Shown here: positions 7,892-16,493 of the stretch, one piece after another
Numbering within the stretch: the first letter of the stretch is position 1
How the letters are laid out: every line of letters begins with the position of its first letter
Notes under the pieces: generated by a model
The model's input: the letters and a program-made list of their open reading frames with translations, nothing else
What the model was told of the DNA's origin: nothing
Databases searched by the model: none
Position numbers and translations under genes: made by a program
Assembly: GCA_903880855.1 (NCBI GenBank)
Contig: CAIRQX010000039.1
Span: 33,101-97,100, forward strand
DNA: 64,000 nucleotides
From: an uncultured Burkholderiales bacterium
Lineage (GTDB): Bacteria; Pseudomonadota; Gammaproteobacteria; Burkholderiales; Burkholderiaceae_C
Direction: 5' to 3'

Positions 7892-9067
7892 ATGCATGCC
7901 GACCTGCAAAAAAATGGCTACAGCGTTGCTGCGCTTAGACGCATAGCGCAAAAACGTCTCCCTCGCCCCATATTCGATTTTATTGATGGCGGCGCCGAGG
8001 ATGAAGACACCTTGCGTCAAAACGAGTCAGCGTTTTCAGATTGGGAGTTGCTACCCAAACCTTTAAACGGAGCGGCAAAAAGAGACTTATCAACTTCATT
8101 ATTCGGCCACACGCTTAGCAGTCCATTGCTGATTGGCCCAACAGGTCTTGCTGGATTTTTTTGGCCACAAGGCGAGGTTGCTGCTGCGAATGCGGCATCT
8201 GACTATGGCACTGTTTATTGCCTGAGCCACGGCTCTGTTTGTACGTTGGAGCAGCTTGCAAAGATGCACCAAGGCTTGAAATGGATGCAAGTTTTTATAT
8301 ACAAAGACAGAGGGTTTACACGCGAATTAACAACGCGAGCCCAAGAGAGTGGCTACGATGCATTGGTTCTCACTATAGATAACCAATTAATTGGCAAACG
8401 CGAACGAGACATAGTCAATGGTTTCACCATTCCGCCACGGTTAGATTTGTCTCAGATGCTCGCCTTTGCAAAAAAACCGTCCTGGTGGTGGGCGATGCGT
8501 CATGAATTAGCCAATGTGACGTTTGGTAACTACGTGCAATCTAATTCACCTGAATCTGTAGCTGCACTAGCGGCCCGAATGGGCTCTTTGCTAGATCCGA
8601 GCATGTCATGGGAAGACGTAGATATGGTGCGCGCGCATTGGAAAGGTCGCTTGATTCTTAAAGGTGTTCTCCACCCCGATGAAGCTTCACAAGCCGTCAA
8701 ACATGGGGTAGACGCCATCATTGTGTCTAACCATGGCGGTCGCCAACTCAACGGCGCTATCGCCAGCGTCAGGGCATTGCCAGCAGTGGTTAAAGCCGTC
8801 AATGGCGCTATTCCAGTTTTGCTTGACGGAGGCATACGTCGGGGAAGTGATATTTTCAAAGCAGTCGCGCTAGGTGCTTCGGCTGTCCTGATTGGACGGC
8901 CCCATTTATGGGGTCTGTCGGTCGCAGGAAAAGACGGAGTGCAGTGGGTGCTTGAAATGCTGCATGGTGAACTTGATCGAACTATGGGATTAGCTGGTGC
9001 AAGCAATATTGAAGAGATTCGTACCGGTCAGTTTATGAAAGCTAGGCGCTTTTACGAATCCTCATAA
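7892..9067 (+). CDS. FMN-dependent alpha-hydroxy-acid oxidase/dehydrogenase
   Basis: A 391-residue member of the lactate/mandelate/glycolate dehydrogenase family, oxidising an L-2-hydroxy acid to a 2-oxo acid. Conserved points are DFIDGGAEDE (29-38), LVLTIDNQLIGKRERD (158-173), LILKGV (Lys257), SNHGGRQL (catalytic His281, Arg284) and VLLDGGIRRGSD (309-320, FMN phosphate). The residue after SNHGGRQL is Asn where family members mostly have Asp. It closes the 4.8-9.1 kb run. Its last codons form one arm of an inverted repeat shared with the end of ahpF. Confidence 0.9.
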   Translation: MHADLQKNGYSVAALRRIAQKRLPRPIFDFIDGGAEDEDTLRQNESAFSDWELLPKPLNGAAKRDLSTSLFGHTLSSPLLIGPTGLAGFFWPQGEVAAANAASDYGTVYCLSHGSVCTLEQLAKMHQGLKWMQVFIYKDRGFTRELTTRAQESGYDALVLTIDNQLIGKRERDIVNGFTIPPRLDLSQMLAFAKKPSWWWAMRHELANVTFGNYVQSNSPESVAALAARMGSLLDPSMSWEDVDMVRAHWKGRLILKGVLHPDEASQAVKHGVDAIIVSNHGGRQLNGAIASVRALPAVVKAVNGAIPVLLDGGIRRGSDIFKAVALGASAVLIGRPHLWGLSVAGKDGVQWVLEMLHGELDRTMGLAGASNIEEIRTGQFMKARRFYESS

Positions 9068-9078
9068 AAGCACCTAGC
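9041..9078. terminator. Inverted repeat between convergent hydroxy-acid oxidase gene and ahpF
   Basis: Arms GCTAGGCGCTTTTA (9041-9054) and TAAAAGCACCTAGC (9065-9078) pair over 14 positions with one mismatch around a 10-nt loop. The left arm is inside the oxidase reading frame and the right arm covers its stop codon. The position in a 17-nt convergent gap suggests a bidirectional terminator, although no T tract follows on either strand. Confidence 0.55.
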
Positions 9079-9084
9079 CTCAGT

Positions 9085-10674
9085 TCAAGCAGCGGTCAAT
9101 TCTTTGAGTGATTGCGCAACAGGCGTGCGAATCAAATAATCGAATGCACTCAATGCTGCTTTGGCGCCCTCGCCTGCAGCAATCACAATTTGCTTGTATG
9201 GCACGGTAGTCACATCACCAGCAGCGAACACGCCTGGCACATTGGTGTGGCATTTGGCATCTACTACGATTTCACCGTATTTGCTCAATTCAAGCGTGCC
9301 TTTCAAGAACTCGGTATTGGGCACTAATCCAATTTGAACAAACACGCCTTCAAGCGCCACCGAATGCTCTTGGTTTGTTGCCCGGTCTTTGTAACGCAAT
9401 CCGTTGACCTTTTGTCCGTCGCCGGTGATCTCTATCGTTTGTGCGTTCACATGGATAGAAACATTGGGCAAGCTCTTTAACTTGCTCACCAAAACGGCAT
9501 CTGCTTTCAAAGCGTCAGCAAACTCCACCAAACTCACGTGCTCGACAACACCTGCTAAATCAATCGCCGCTTCTACGCCTGAGTTACCACCGCCAATCAC
9601 GGCTACGCGCTTGCCCTTGAATAGAGGGCCGTCGCAATGTGGGCAATAGGCCACGCCTTTGTTTTTGTATTCTTGTTCGCCGGGCACATTCACATTGCGC
9701 CAACGTGCACCTGTAGACAAAATAACACTGCGTGCACTCAAGATTCCACCATTGGCCATATGGACTTGCACCAAACCACCTGCTTCGCTAGCAGGTACGA
9801 TTTTGTCGGCACGTTGTAAATTCATGATGTCAACTTCGTAGTGACGCACTTGTTGCTCTAATGCTGCTGCGAACTTAGGACCATCAGTCTCTAAAACAGA
9901 GATGTAGTTTTCGATCCCCATGGTGTCGTTGGTTTGTCCGCCAAAGCGCTCTGCCGCCACACCGACACGAATGCCTTTGCGTGCTGCGTAAACAGCAGCA
10001 GCAGCGCCCGCAGGGCCGCCGCCAACTATCAATACATCGAACGGCTCTTTCTCGCTGAGTTTGACAGCGTCACGCTCTACAGAGGATGTGTCCAACTTTG
10101 CCAAGATTTCTTCTAAGCTCATGCGGCCAGAGCCAAACACTTGGTCGTTTTTGAAGACCATAGGTACTGCCATCACTTGTCGCGCATCCACTTCGGCTTG
10201 GTTCAAGGCGCCATCGACGATGGTGGTGTTGATCTTGGGGTTGTAAATCGCCATCAAAGTTGCCGCTTGCACAACGTCAGGGCAGTTATGGCATGACAAA
10301 GACATATAGACCTCTAACTTCATCTCTGTCTCTAAGCCTTTGATTTGCTCCAACACCTCAGCCTCTACTTTTGGAGGATGGCCACCCGTCCACAGCAATG
10401 CCAATATCAAGGAAGTGAACTCATGTCCCATAGGAATCGCGGCGAATCGCACACCACGTGTCTCACCTTCTTTGGCAACCACAAACGAAGGTGTGCGCCC
10501 GTCATTGCCTGATTCATCGAAACTCACTTTGTCAGACAACTCGGCGATTTCTTTTAAGAGCTCACGCAATTCAACACTTTTTTCGCTGCCGTCTAGCGTG
10601 GCGATCAAGCGAATGGGCGTACGCAAGTTTTGCAAATACGCTTGTAATTGGGTTTTCATTTGAATATCGAGCAT
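9085..10674 (-). CDS. ahpF: Alkyl hydroperoxide reductase subunit F
   Basis: Flavoprotein disulfide reductase that passes electrons from NAD(P)H through FAD and two CxxC centres to AhpC. It is 529 residues, close to the usual 521. The start at 10674 gives [14 protein letters not shown], matching the family N-terminus, behind an AAAAGGA ribosome site. Visible features are the N-terminal thioredoxin-like pair with SCHNC, the FAD motif [11 protein letters not shown], the thioredoxin-reductase dithiol YCPHCDG, the NADH-binding [12 protein letters not shown] and [14 protein letters not shown]. It lies 74 nt downstream of ahpC in one operon. Confidence 0.97.
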   Translation of the reverse strand: MLDIQMKTQLQAYLQNLRTPIRLIATLDGSEKSVELRELLKEIAELSDKVSFDESGNDGRTPSFVVAKEGETRGVRFAAIPMGHEFTSLILALLWTGGHPPKVEAEVLEQIKGLETEMKLEVYMSLSCHNCPDVVQAATLMAIYNPKINTTIVDGALNQAEVDARQVMAVPMVFKNDQVFGSGRMSLEEILAKLDTSSVERDAVKLSEKEPFDVLIVGGGPAGAAAAVYAARKGIRVGVAAERFGGQTNDTMGIENYISVLETDGPKFAAALEQQVRHYEVDIMNLQRADKIVPASEAGGLVQVHMANGGILSARSVILSTGARWRNVNVPGEQEYKNKGVAYCPHCDGPLFKGKRVAVIGGGNSGVEAAIDLAGVVEHVSLVEFADALKADAVLVSKLKSLPNVSIHVNAQTIEITGDGQKVNGLRYKDRATNQEHSVALEGVFVQIGLVPNTEFLKGTLELSKYGEIVVDAKCHTNVPGVFAAGDVTTVPYKQIVIAAGEGAKAALSAFDYLIRTPVAQSLKELTAA

Positions 10675-10748
10675 TTTTTTCCTTTTCAGAGACAAAACTT
10701 CTGACAAAAGAGGCGCGCAGCGCACACCTCTTTCAGCAGAAATACTGC

Positions 10749-11312
10749 TTAGATCTTGCCAACCAGGTCGAGTGATGGTGTCAATGTCTTGGCACCTTCG
10801 TTCCATTTGGCAGGGCAGACTTGGCCAGGGTTGTTAGCGACGTACTGCGCAGCCTTTAACTTACGCACTGTTTCTTTGACATCACGGGCGATAGCGTTGT
10901 CGTGCACTTCAGCAGTTTTGATGAAGCCTTCTGGGTTGATGATGAAAGTTCCGCGCAATGCCAAACCTTCTTCTTCAATGTGCACGCCAAATGCTCGTGT
11001 CAATTGGTGTGTGGGGTCGCCAATCAGTGGGAACTTGGCTTTGCCAACAGCGGGTGACGTCTCGTGCCACACCTTGTGGGCAAAGTGCGTGTCGGTCGTC
11101 ACGATGTACACCTCAGCACCGGCTTTTTGGAACTCGGCGTAGTTGTCTGCGGCGTCTTCGACTTCGGTGGGGCAGTTGAAGGTGAAAGCGGCTGGCATGA
11201 AAATCAGGACAGACCACTCGCCTTTGAATGATTCGTCAGAGACTTGGACAAACTTGCCATTGTGAAAAGCTTGGGCTTTGAATGGCTGGACTTTGGTATT
11301 GATAAGAGACAT
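10749..11312 (-). CDS. ahpC: Peroxiredoxin AhpC
   Basis: Typical 2-Cys peroxiredoxin of 187 residues that reduces hydrogen peroxide and alkyl hydroperoxides. The peroxidatic cysteine is Cys47 in TFNCPTE, and the resolving cysteine is Cys166 in GQVCPAKW. The start is preceded on the minus strand by GAAAGGAATCAGTC, a good ribosome site. The upstream 11313-11488 region carries several inverted repeats and may hold its operator. Stress control by OxyR or a similar regulator is expected from family knowledge but is not proven here. Confidence 0.97.
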   Translation of the reverse strand: MSLINTKVQPFKAQAFHNGKFVQVSDESFKGEWSVLIFMPAAFTFNCPTEVEDAADNYAEFQKAGAEVYIVTTDTHFAHKVWHETSPAVGKAKFPLIGDPTHQLTRAFGVHIEEEGLALRGTFIINPEGFIKTAEVHDNAIARDVKETVRKLKAAQYVANNPGQVCPAKWNEGAKTLTPSLDLVGKI

Positions 11313-11344
11313 GACTGATTCCTTTCAGTGGTTGATAAAAACTA

Positions 11345-11400
11345 TTGAATGAGCGAAACTCATTGATTGGAATCATAATGACTTTCAGGGTTAACCCTGA
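11345..11400. promoter_or_regulatory. Cluster of inverted repeats in the ahpC upstream region
   Basis: Within 60 bp there are ATGAG-N5-CTCAT (11349-11363), TGATT-GG-AATCA (11364-11375) and the perfect 16-bp palindrome TCAGGGTTAACCCTGA (11385-11400). They lie 37-88 bp upstream of the ahpC start, between ahpC and the divergent chalcone-isomerase-like gene. This is a candidate operator region for a peroxide-stress or other regulator. I cannot match it to a defined OxyR site. Confidence 0.4.
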
Positions 11401-11488
11401 TTGTTTGTATCAATCACGGCGATTGCCCCTCCCTAACGGCAACAGATGCCCCTGTAATATCTACCACCCACATTCAGAACGCCAATTG

Positions 11489-12070
11489 ATGCCAATATCC
11501 AGCAACAGACGTAAAGTGCTCGCCCTCGGACTCCTCATGGGCCTGTTATGTGCCAACCGATTGGGCGCGCAAAACAAAACTGCTGAAGCCGACTCAGCGC
11601 GCATAAAACGGCTTCAACCCTATTTGCAAACTCCCACCCTGATCGGCCAAGGCAAATACACCTACTGGGGGTTTGACGTTTACAACGCAAGTCTTTGGGC
11701 TGGTGAGTCCACCATCGCCTCAGACCAGTGGGCCAGTCAGCGAATTGCGTTGGATTTGCAGTACCTCAGGGACTTCACTGGCGCGGACATTGCTAAACGC
11801 TCCGTGGATGAAATGCATGCCCAAAACGCCCTGCCGAAAAACAAAGCAGCTGTTTGGCTTAAAACATTGGAGGGGATTTTTCCTAATGTGGGCAAAGGCC
11901 AATATCTCACTGGCATCTTTATTCCCAACGCAGGTGCGCAATTTTTATATGACAACACCGCTATTGGCGAAATCAAAGACCCCGAATTGGCCAAACGCTT
12001 TTTTGATATCTGGCTAGCCCCGCAAACCTCAGCGCCAGATTTACGTAAGCGCTTGTTCGCGGGAAATTAA
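11489..12070 (+). CDS. Exported chalcone-isomerase-like protein
   Basis: A 193-residue protein of the bacterial chalcone-isomerase-like family. The start is set at ATG 11489, where a twin-Arg-like basic stretch (SSNRRK) leads a hydrophobic core LALGLLMGLLCA and the cleavage region RLGAQ. The frame also runs further upstream, but there it reads across the palindromes and lacks a signal sequence. The mature part begins with LIGQGKYTYWGFDVYNASLW, the family hallmark. Bacterial members have no shown chalcone isomerase activity. It is probably periplasmic and divergent from ahpC. Confidence 0.8.
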   Translation: MPISSNRRKVLALGLLMGLLCANRLGAQNKTAEADSARIKRLQPYLQTPTLIGQGKYTYWGFDVYNASLWAGESTIASDQWASQRIALDLQYLRDFTGADIAKRSVDEMHAQNALPKNKAAVWLKTLEGIFPNVGKGQYLTGIFIPNAGAQFLYDNTAIGEIKDPELAKRFFDIWLAPQTSAPDLRKRLFAGN

Positions 12071-12093
12071 GCAGCGTTCATTTACCAAGCTAC

Positions 12094-12876
12094 TCACCAC
12101 TGGGGCGAACGTTTTTCTAGAAACGCTTGCACGCCTTCTAAAGCGCTGTCGTCCATCATGTTGCATGCCATGGTATTTGCTGCAATCGTGTAAGCACCAT
12201 CTATTCCTGTTTCGAGCTGTTTGTAAAACAACTCTTTTCCCATGGCTAACGCCACAGAAGGTTTAGACAATATTTTGGAGACCAATTCTTCTACCTTGGC
12301 ATCTAGTGCATCCGGTGGCGCCACGTGATTGACTAAGCCTTTTTCCATCGCCTCTTGGGCACTGATGAAGTCACCGGTGACAAGCATTTCAAAAGCGGCT
12401 TTTCGTGAGAGGTTGCGCGAAAGCGCAACACTAGGTGTGGAACAAAACAAGCCCAGATTCACCCCGCTGACGGCAAATCGCGCATCCGAACTTGCCACGG
12501 CCAAATCGCACTGGGCCACCAATTGGCAGCCTGCAGCGGTCGCAATACCCTGAACTTTGGCGATGACAGGCACGTGGAGGGTTTGAATACCCATCATCAT
12601 GCGACCGCATTGTGCAAACAATTTTTGGTAGTAATGGAGCGATGGATCTGCACGCATTTCGCGCAAATCATGTCCCGCACAAAATGCCTTGCCTATCGCG
12701 GCAATGATCAGCACACGCAATTTTTTATCTTGCGCCAGATCGTCCAAATTGTTTTGCAAGTCAGTTAAGAGTTCCTCGCTTAAAGCGTTGAACGCTGCAG
12801 GACGATTGAGCGTGAGGGTCGTTACGCCTCTTGCATCATCCGTGCGCAAAAGCAACTGTGATGTTGTGTCAACCAT
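12094..12876 (-). CDS. Enoyl-CoA hydratase/isomerase family protein
   Basis: A 260-residue crotonase-fold protein. It has the oxyanion-hole segment GKAFCAGHDL (about 66-75) and the second motif QGIATAAGCQLVAQCDLAVAS (about 108-128). The region that usually carries catalytic Glu reads GVNLGLFCSTPSVAL, without the usual GlxP-E pattern, so the reaction may not be a standard hydration. The overall pattern resembles ECHDC3-type proteins. It lies 24 nt downstream of an acyl-CoA synthetase on the same strand, so both likely act on the same acyl-CoA. Confidence 0.85.
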   Translation of the reverse strand: MVDTTSQLLLRTDDARGVTTLTLNRPAAFNALSEELLTDLQNNLDDLAQDKKLRVLIIAAIGKAFCAGHDLREMRADPSLHYYQKLFAQCGRMMMGIQTLHVPVIAKVQGIATAAGCQLVAQCDLAVASSDARFAVSGVNLGLFCSTPSVALSRNLSRKAAFEMLVTGDFISAQEAMEKGLVNHVAPPDALDAKVEELVSKILSKPSVALAMGKELFYKQLETGIDGAYTIAANTMACNMMDDSALEGVQAFLEKRSPQW

Positions 12877-12900
12877 ATATGTCTCCTTAATTAGCGCACT

Positions 12901-14538
12901 TTAAATATTTTTTGCGCGTTCACGTAATTGGAATTTTTGAATTTTTCCAGTCGATGTTTTTGGAATTTCTTCAAAACGAATTTCTTTGGGTACCTTATAG
13001 CCCGCCAATAATGATTTGCAATGTGCGATCAGATCAGCCGCAGTAATGTTAGTGCTTGGCTTGAGTTCTACAAAAGCCAATGGCGACTCACCCCATTTGC
13101 TATCTGGCTTAGCCACCACAGCACAAGCCATCACCGCGGGGTGCCGATACAAAGCATCTTCTACTTCTAGCGAACTGATGTTTTCACCACCAGAGATGAT
13201 GATGTCTTTACTTCTATCTTTAATCTTCACGTAGCGGTCTAGCTCCATCACAGCCAAATCGCCTGTGTGAAACCAACCACCTGCAAAAGCTTCTTGTGTG
13301 GCTTTGGGATTTTTCAAATATCCCTTCATCACAATATTGCCTCTGAACATGATTTCGCCCATGGTGTTGCCGTCTGCTGGGCACTCCAACATGGTTTCCG
13401 GGTCCATTACTGTCATACCTTCTTGTAATGGGTAGCGCACGCCTTGGCGTCCATTCAATCGCGTTTGCTCAGACAAACTAGCCTGCGCCCACGCATCACG
13501 CTTGACCGCCACACTGGCAGGCCCATAGACCTCCGTCAATCCATAGACATGCGTGATGTCAAAACCAATATTTGCCATTCCTTCGATCATGGCGGCGGGT
13601 GGAGCAGCCCCCGCCACCATGCCTCGTACTTGCTGGGTGATACCAGCACGCATAGATTCAGGCGCGTTGTAAATCAAGCTGTGGACGATAGGCGCAGCGC
13701 AGTAATGGTTCACGGCATGCTCGCGCATCGCATCCAAAATCGGTTGCGCTTCCACCTTTCGCAAACACACATGCGTACCCGCAAGCATGGCAACCGTCCA
13801 AGGGAAGCACCAGCCGTTGCAATGGAACATCGGCAGTGTCCACAAATAAGTAGGGAAATGCGGCATGGTCCACGTTGCCACATTACTTACCGCATTGAGG
13901 TAGGCACCACGGTGATGGGTCACTACACCTTTAGGGTCACCCGTAGTGCCGCTGGTGTAGCTCACTGCAATAGCGTCCCATTCATCTTGTGGACCTTCCA
14001 AACGTGACAGCGGAGTATGTAACGCTAACCAATCTTCGTATTCATGGTGGCCTAACTGTTCGCCTGCACCCGTGTATTCGCTATCGCAAACATCAATCAC
14101 CACAATGTCTCTGCCATGCTCTGTTTTGAGGATTTCCAAGGCTTTTGCAATGACTGGCGCGTATTCACGGTCGGTAATCAACACCTGGGATTCACAGTGG
14201 TGAAGTTGCCAAGCGATCAAAGCGGCATCTAGTCGGGTGTTCAAAGTATTGAGCACTGCATTCAAGGCAGGTACCGCGTAGTGGACTTCGACCATCTCAG
14301 GAATGTTGGGCAGCATGGCGCTTACCGTACTTCCTCTTCCAATGCCTTTGGACTTGAGAGCCGCAGCAAGTCGCGCTGAGCGCTCGCGTGTCTGCGCCCA
14401 GTTGTAGCGTCTTTTGCCATGGATGACGGCAGGCAAGTCTCCAAAAATTTCAGCACTGCGCTCTACAAAGCTCACTGGAGAAAGCGCCACGAAGTTGGCA
14501 ATGTTTTTATCTAATCCTTGGTCGAAGATGCTCGTCAT
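12901..14538 (-). CDS. Acyl-CoA synthetase (AMP-binding)
   Basis: A 545-residue ANL-superfamily ligase that activates a carboxylic acid to its CoA thioester through an acyl-AMP. It has the P-loop-like motif YTSGTTGDPKGVV near 193-205, HVYGLTEVYGP, GWFHTGDLAVM, the hinge KDRSKDIIISGGENIS and the C-terminal catalytic Lys in KTSTGKIQKFQLRE. Relatives of this shape take medium-chain or aromatic acids; the substrate is not readable here. It is followed by the enoyl-CoA hydratase-like gene and preceded by metY, which ends 21 nt upstream. Confidence 0.9.
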   Translation of the reverse strand: MTSIFDQGLDKNIANFVALSPVSFVERSAEIFGDLPAVIHGKRRYNWAQTRERSARLAAALKSKGIGRGSTVSAMLPNIPEMVEVHYAVPALNAVLNTLNTRLDAALIAWQLHHCESQVLITDREYAPVIAKALEILKTEHGRDIVVIDVCDSEYTGAGEQLGHHEYEDWLALHTPLSRLEGPQDEWDAIAVSYTSGTTGDPKGVVTHHRGAYLNAVSNVATWTMPHFPTYLWTLPMFHCNGWCFPWTVAMLAGTHVCLRKVEAQPILDAMREHAVNHYCAAPIVHSLIYNAPESMRAGITQQVRGMVAGAAPPAAMIEGMANIGFDITHVYGLTEVYGPASVAVKRDAWAQASLSEQTRLNGRQGVRYPLQEGMTVMDPETMLECPADGNTMGEIMFRGNIVMKGYLKNPKATQEAFAGGWFHTGDLAVMELDRYVKIKDRSKDIIISGGENISSLEVEDALYRHPAVMACAVVAKPDSKWGESPLAFVELKPSTNITAADLIAHCKSLLAGYKVPKEIRFEEIPKTSTGKIQKFQLRERAKNI

Positions 14539-14559
14539 ATCAAACCCGTATACGTTAAT

Positions 14560-15846
14560 TTAAGTCGCAGTGGTAACCGCCAAAGCTTGGTCGATGTCCC
14601 ACAAAATATCGTCAATGTGCTCTAAACCGACAGAAATTCGAACCATATCGGGGCCCACGCCTGCAGCTAACTGTTGCTTTTCATCTAGCTGCCTGTGCGT
14701 GGTGCTTGCGGGATGGCTAATCAGCGTACGTGTATCGCCAATGTTGACCAAATGACTCATGAATTTTGCGGCCTCAATGAACTTCACGCCCTGCGCAAGC
14801 CCGCCTTTCACACCAAAAGCCAAGAGACCGGAAGCACCGCGCATTTGTTTTTGCATCAATGCGTGTTGCGGATGATCGGATAGGCCTGGGTAATTGACCC
14901 AAGCAACACGCGCATCTTCTTTGAGAAATGTTGCAACTGCGAGGGCATTACTGCAGTGCCTCTCCATACGCAATGGCAGTGTTTCGACGCCTTGCAAAAT
15001 TTGCCAGGCACTCATAGGGCTCAAAGATGCACCAAAAACCCGCAAGCTTTCCATACGACACCGCATGGTGAATCCAAAATCACCAAAGGTTTCGTAAAAC
15101 TTGACGCCGTGATAACCAGCGGAAGGCTCGGTCATCCCAGGAAATTTTCCGTTGCCCCATGGAAACTTGCCGCTCTCCACAATCACACCGCCCAAAGTTG
15201 TTCCGTGCCCTGCTAGGTATTTGGTCGCCGAATGGACCACGATGTCTGCGCCGAATGTTATGGGGTTACACAGCATGGGACTTGGGACGGTGTTGTCAAT
15301 GATCAAAGGAAGACCGTGGGCATGGGCTACATCTGCTACCGCAGCAATATCGAGCACCAACATGCTGGGGTTCCCCAAGCTCTCTGCATAAATTGCTCTT
15401 GTATTGGCTTGTATGGCCGCCGCAAACGCCTCCGGTTGACTGGCGTCTACAAAAGTCGTTTGGATACCAAATTTTGCAAGGCTAACAGCCAGTAAAGTGA
15501 CCGAACCGCCATATAAAGCACCAGCCGCCACCACATGGTCCCCTGCTTGCAAGATAGTCATGAGTGCCATCGCTTCTGCGGCCATCCCAGAGGCCGATGC
15601 AACTGCTGCACGGCCACCTTCTAGCGCTGCCACACGCTCTTCTAGTGCGGCAACCGTTGGGTTGCTAAGGCGTGAGTAGACATTGCCAAAAGTTTGCAAG
15701 TTAAAAAGAGAAGCCGCATGTTCAGCGCTGTCAAAAACAAAACTGCTGGTTTGATAAATAGGCAAAGCGCGCGCACCAGTGGCGGAGTCTGGAATTTGTC
15801 CCGCGTGAATGGCCAAGGTCTCTGGCTTGAACAGATGGTCGCTCAT
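14560..15846 (-). CDS. metY: O-acetylhomoserine sulfhydrylase / aminocarboxypropyltransferase
   Basis: PLP enzyme of the Cys/Met metabolism family that makes homocysteine from O-acetylhomoserine and sulfide. The 428 residues show IHAGQIPDSATGARALPIYQ at the N-terminus, IIDNTVPSP, and the PLP-lysine block HSATKYLAGHGTTLGG. The C-terminus has RTLISHPASTTHRQLDE and VRISVGLEHIDDI. The extended length (about 430, not 380-400) favours MetY over cystathionine enzymes. It follows the CoA-binding protein gene by 11 nt and is probably cotranscribed with it. Confidence 0.93.
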   Translation of the reverse strand: MSDHLFKPETLAIHAGQIPDSATGARALPIYQTSSFVFDSAEHAASLFNLQTFGNVYSRLSNPTVAALEERVAALEGGRAAVASASGMAAEAMALMTILQAGDHVVAAGALYGGSVTLLAVSLAKFGIQTTFVDASQPEAFAAAIQANTRAIYAESLGNPSMLVLDIAAVADVAHAHGLPLIIDNTVPSPMLCNPITFGADIVVHSATKYLAGHGTTLGGVIVESGKFPWGNGKFPGMTEPSAGYHGVKFYETFGDFGFTMRCRMESLRVFGASLSPMSAWQILQGVETLPLRMERHCSNALAVATFLKEDARVAWVNYPGLSDHPQHALMQKQMRGASGLLAFGVKGGLAQGVKFIEAAKFMSHLVNIGDTRTLISHPASTTHRQLDEKQQLAAGVGPDMVRISVGLEHIDDILWDIDQALAVTTAT

Positions 15847-15857
15847 GAAAGTCTTGC

Positions 15858-16343
15858 TTACTTCTGCCGCTTAGCAGAAATCACACCTGTATTCACACCG
15901 GCCCAATGGAGCCCACCAAAAATACGTGCATGCTCAATCTTCACGCAACGGTTAGTGACCGAATGGCGGCCTGCATTGAGAAAAACTTGACTCGCCTCCA
16001 TGTTGTCGACATTCAATTGCTGCCATAAGCAACTTGCACCGATTTGTAGAGCTTCATGGGCAATCGGCAACACATCCTCGGTGCGTCTGAAAATATCGAC
16101 GATATCCACTGGGTGCGGAATATCTAACAAACTCGCGTAACAAGTTTCACCCATTATTTTTTCAGGTGGTGTTTGCCCATATCCTGCATATCTTGGATTT
16201 ACAGGAATGATTTTATAGCCATGCTCTTGCATGTACTTAGCAGCAAAGAAACTAGGACGATTCCATTGCGCAGACAAACCCACCACAGCAATTGTTTTTG
16301 CTGACTGCAGTATTTGTCTCAACACTTGGATATCGTTTTGCAT
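15858..16343 (-). CDS. CoA-binding domain protein (YccU-like)
   Basis: A 161-residue single-domain Rossmann protein of the CoA-binding family. The core is TIAVVGLSAQWNRPSFFAAKYM followed by GYKIIPVNPRYAG, then VDIVDIFRRTEDVLPIAHEAL and SCLWQQLNV. ATG 16343 is preferred because it is preceded by AGGAT about 8 nt upstream and gives the family N-terminus; the longer frame adds 13 unrelated residues. Its function is unknown in all relatives. The 11-nt gap to metY suggests cotranscription. Confidence 0.85.
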   Translation of the reverse strand: MQNDIQVLRQILQSAKTIAVVGLSAQWNRPSFFAAKYMQEHGYKIIPVNPRYAGYGQTPPEKIMGETCYASLLDIPHPVDIVDIFRRTEDVLPIAHEALQIGASCLWQQLNVDNMEASQVFLNAGRHSVTNRCVKIEHARIFGGLHWAGVNTGVISAKRQK

Positions 16344-16382
16344 AAGAAATATCCTGTCAGCATACCTTAGCGCAAAGGCCAC

Positions 16383-16480
16383 GTTTTAAATCTGCGAGGC
16401 GACAGCCGCGAGGGATTTCCCTAGCCTATAGGGCCGCGTTTATGGCGGGTATGCTTGGTAAAACGGACGCCCTAGGGAAC
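16383..16480. promoter_or_regulatory. GC-rich divergent intergenic region with overlapping hairpins
   Basis: Between the CoA-binding gene (minus) and the FGGY kinase (plus) lies a segment with AGGGA/TCCCT (16411-16422), an alternative CCCTA/TAGGG hairpin (16419-16433) that shares bases with it, CGCG flanks and a CCCTAGGG palindrome near 16471-16478. The two hairpins exclude each other, which can be a regulatory fold. I do not recognise a known riboswitch. Confidence 0.3.
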
Positions 16481-16493
16481 TTCAAAAAATAAA

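Noticed and set aside
16383-16493. Known riboswitch class (guanidine-I, SAM or glycine type)
   Set aside because: Conserved core sequences of these classes could not be found; only generic hairpins remain.
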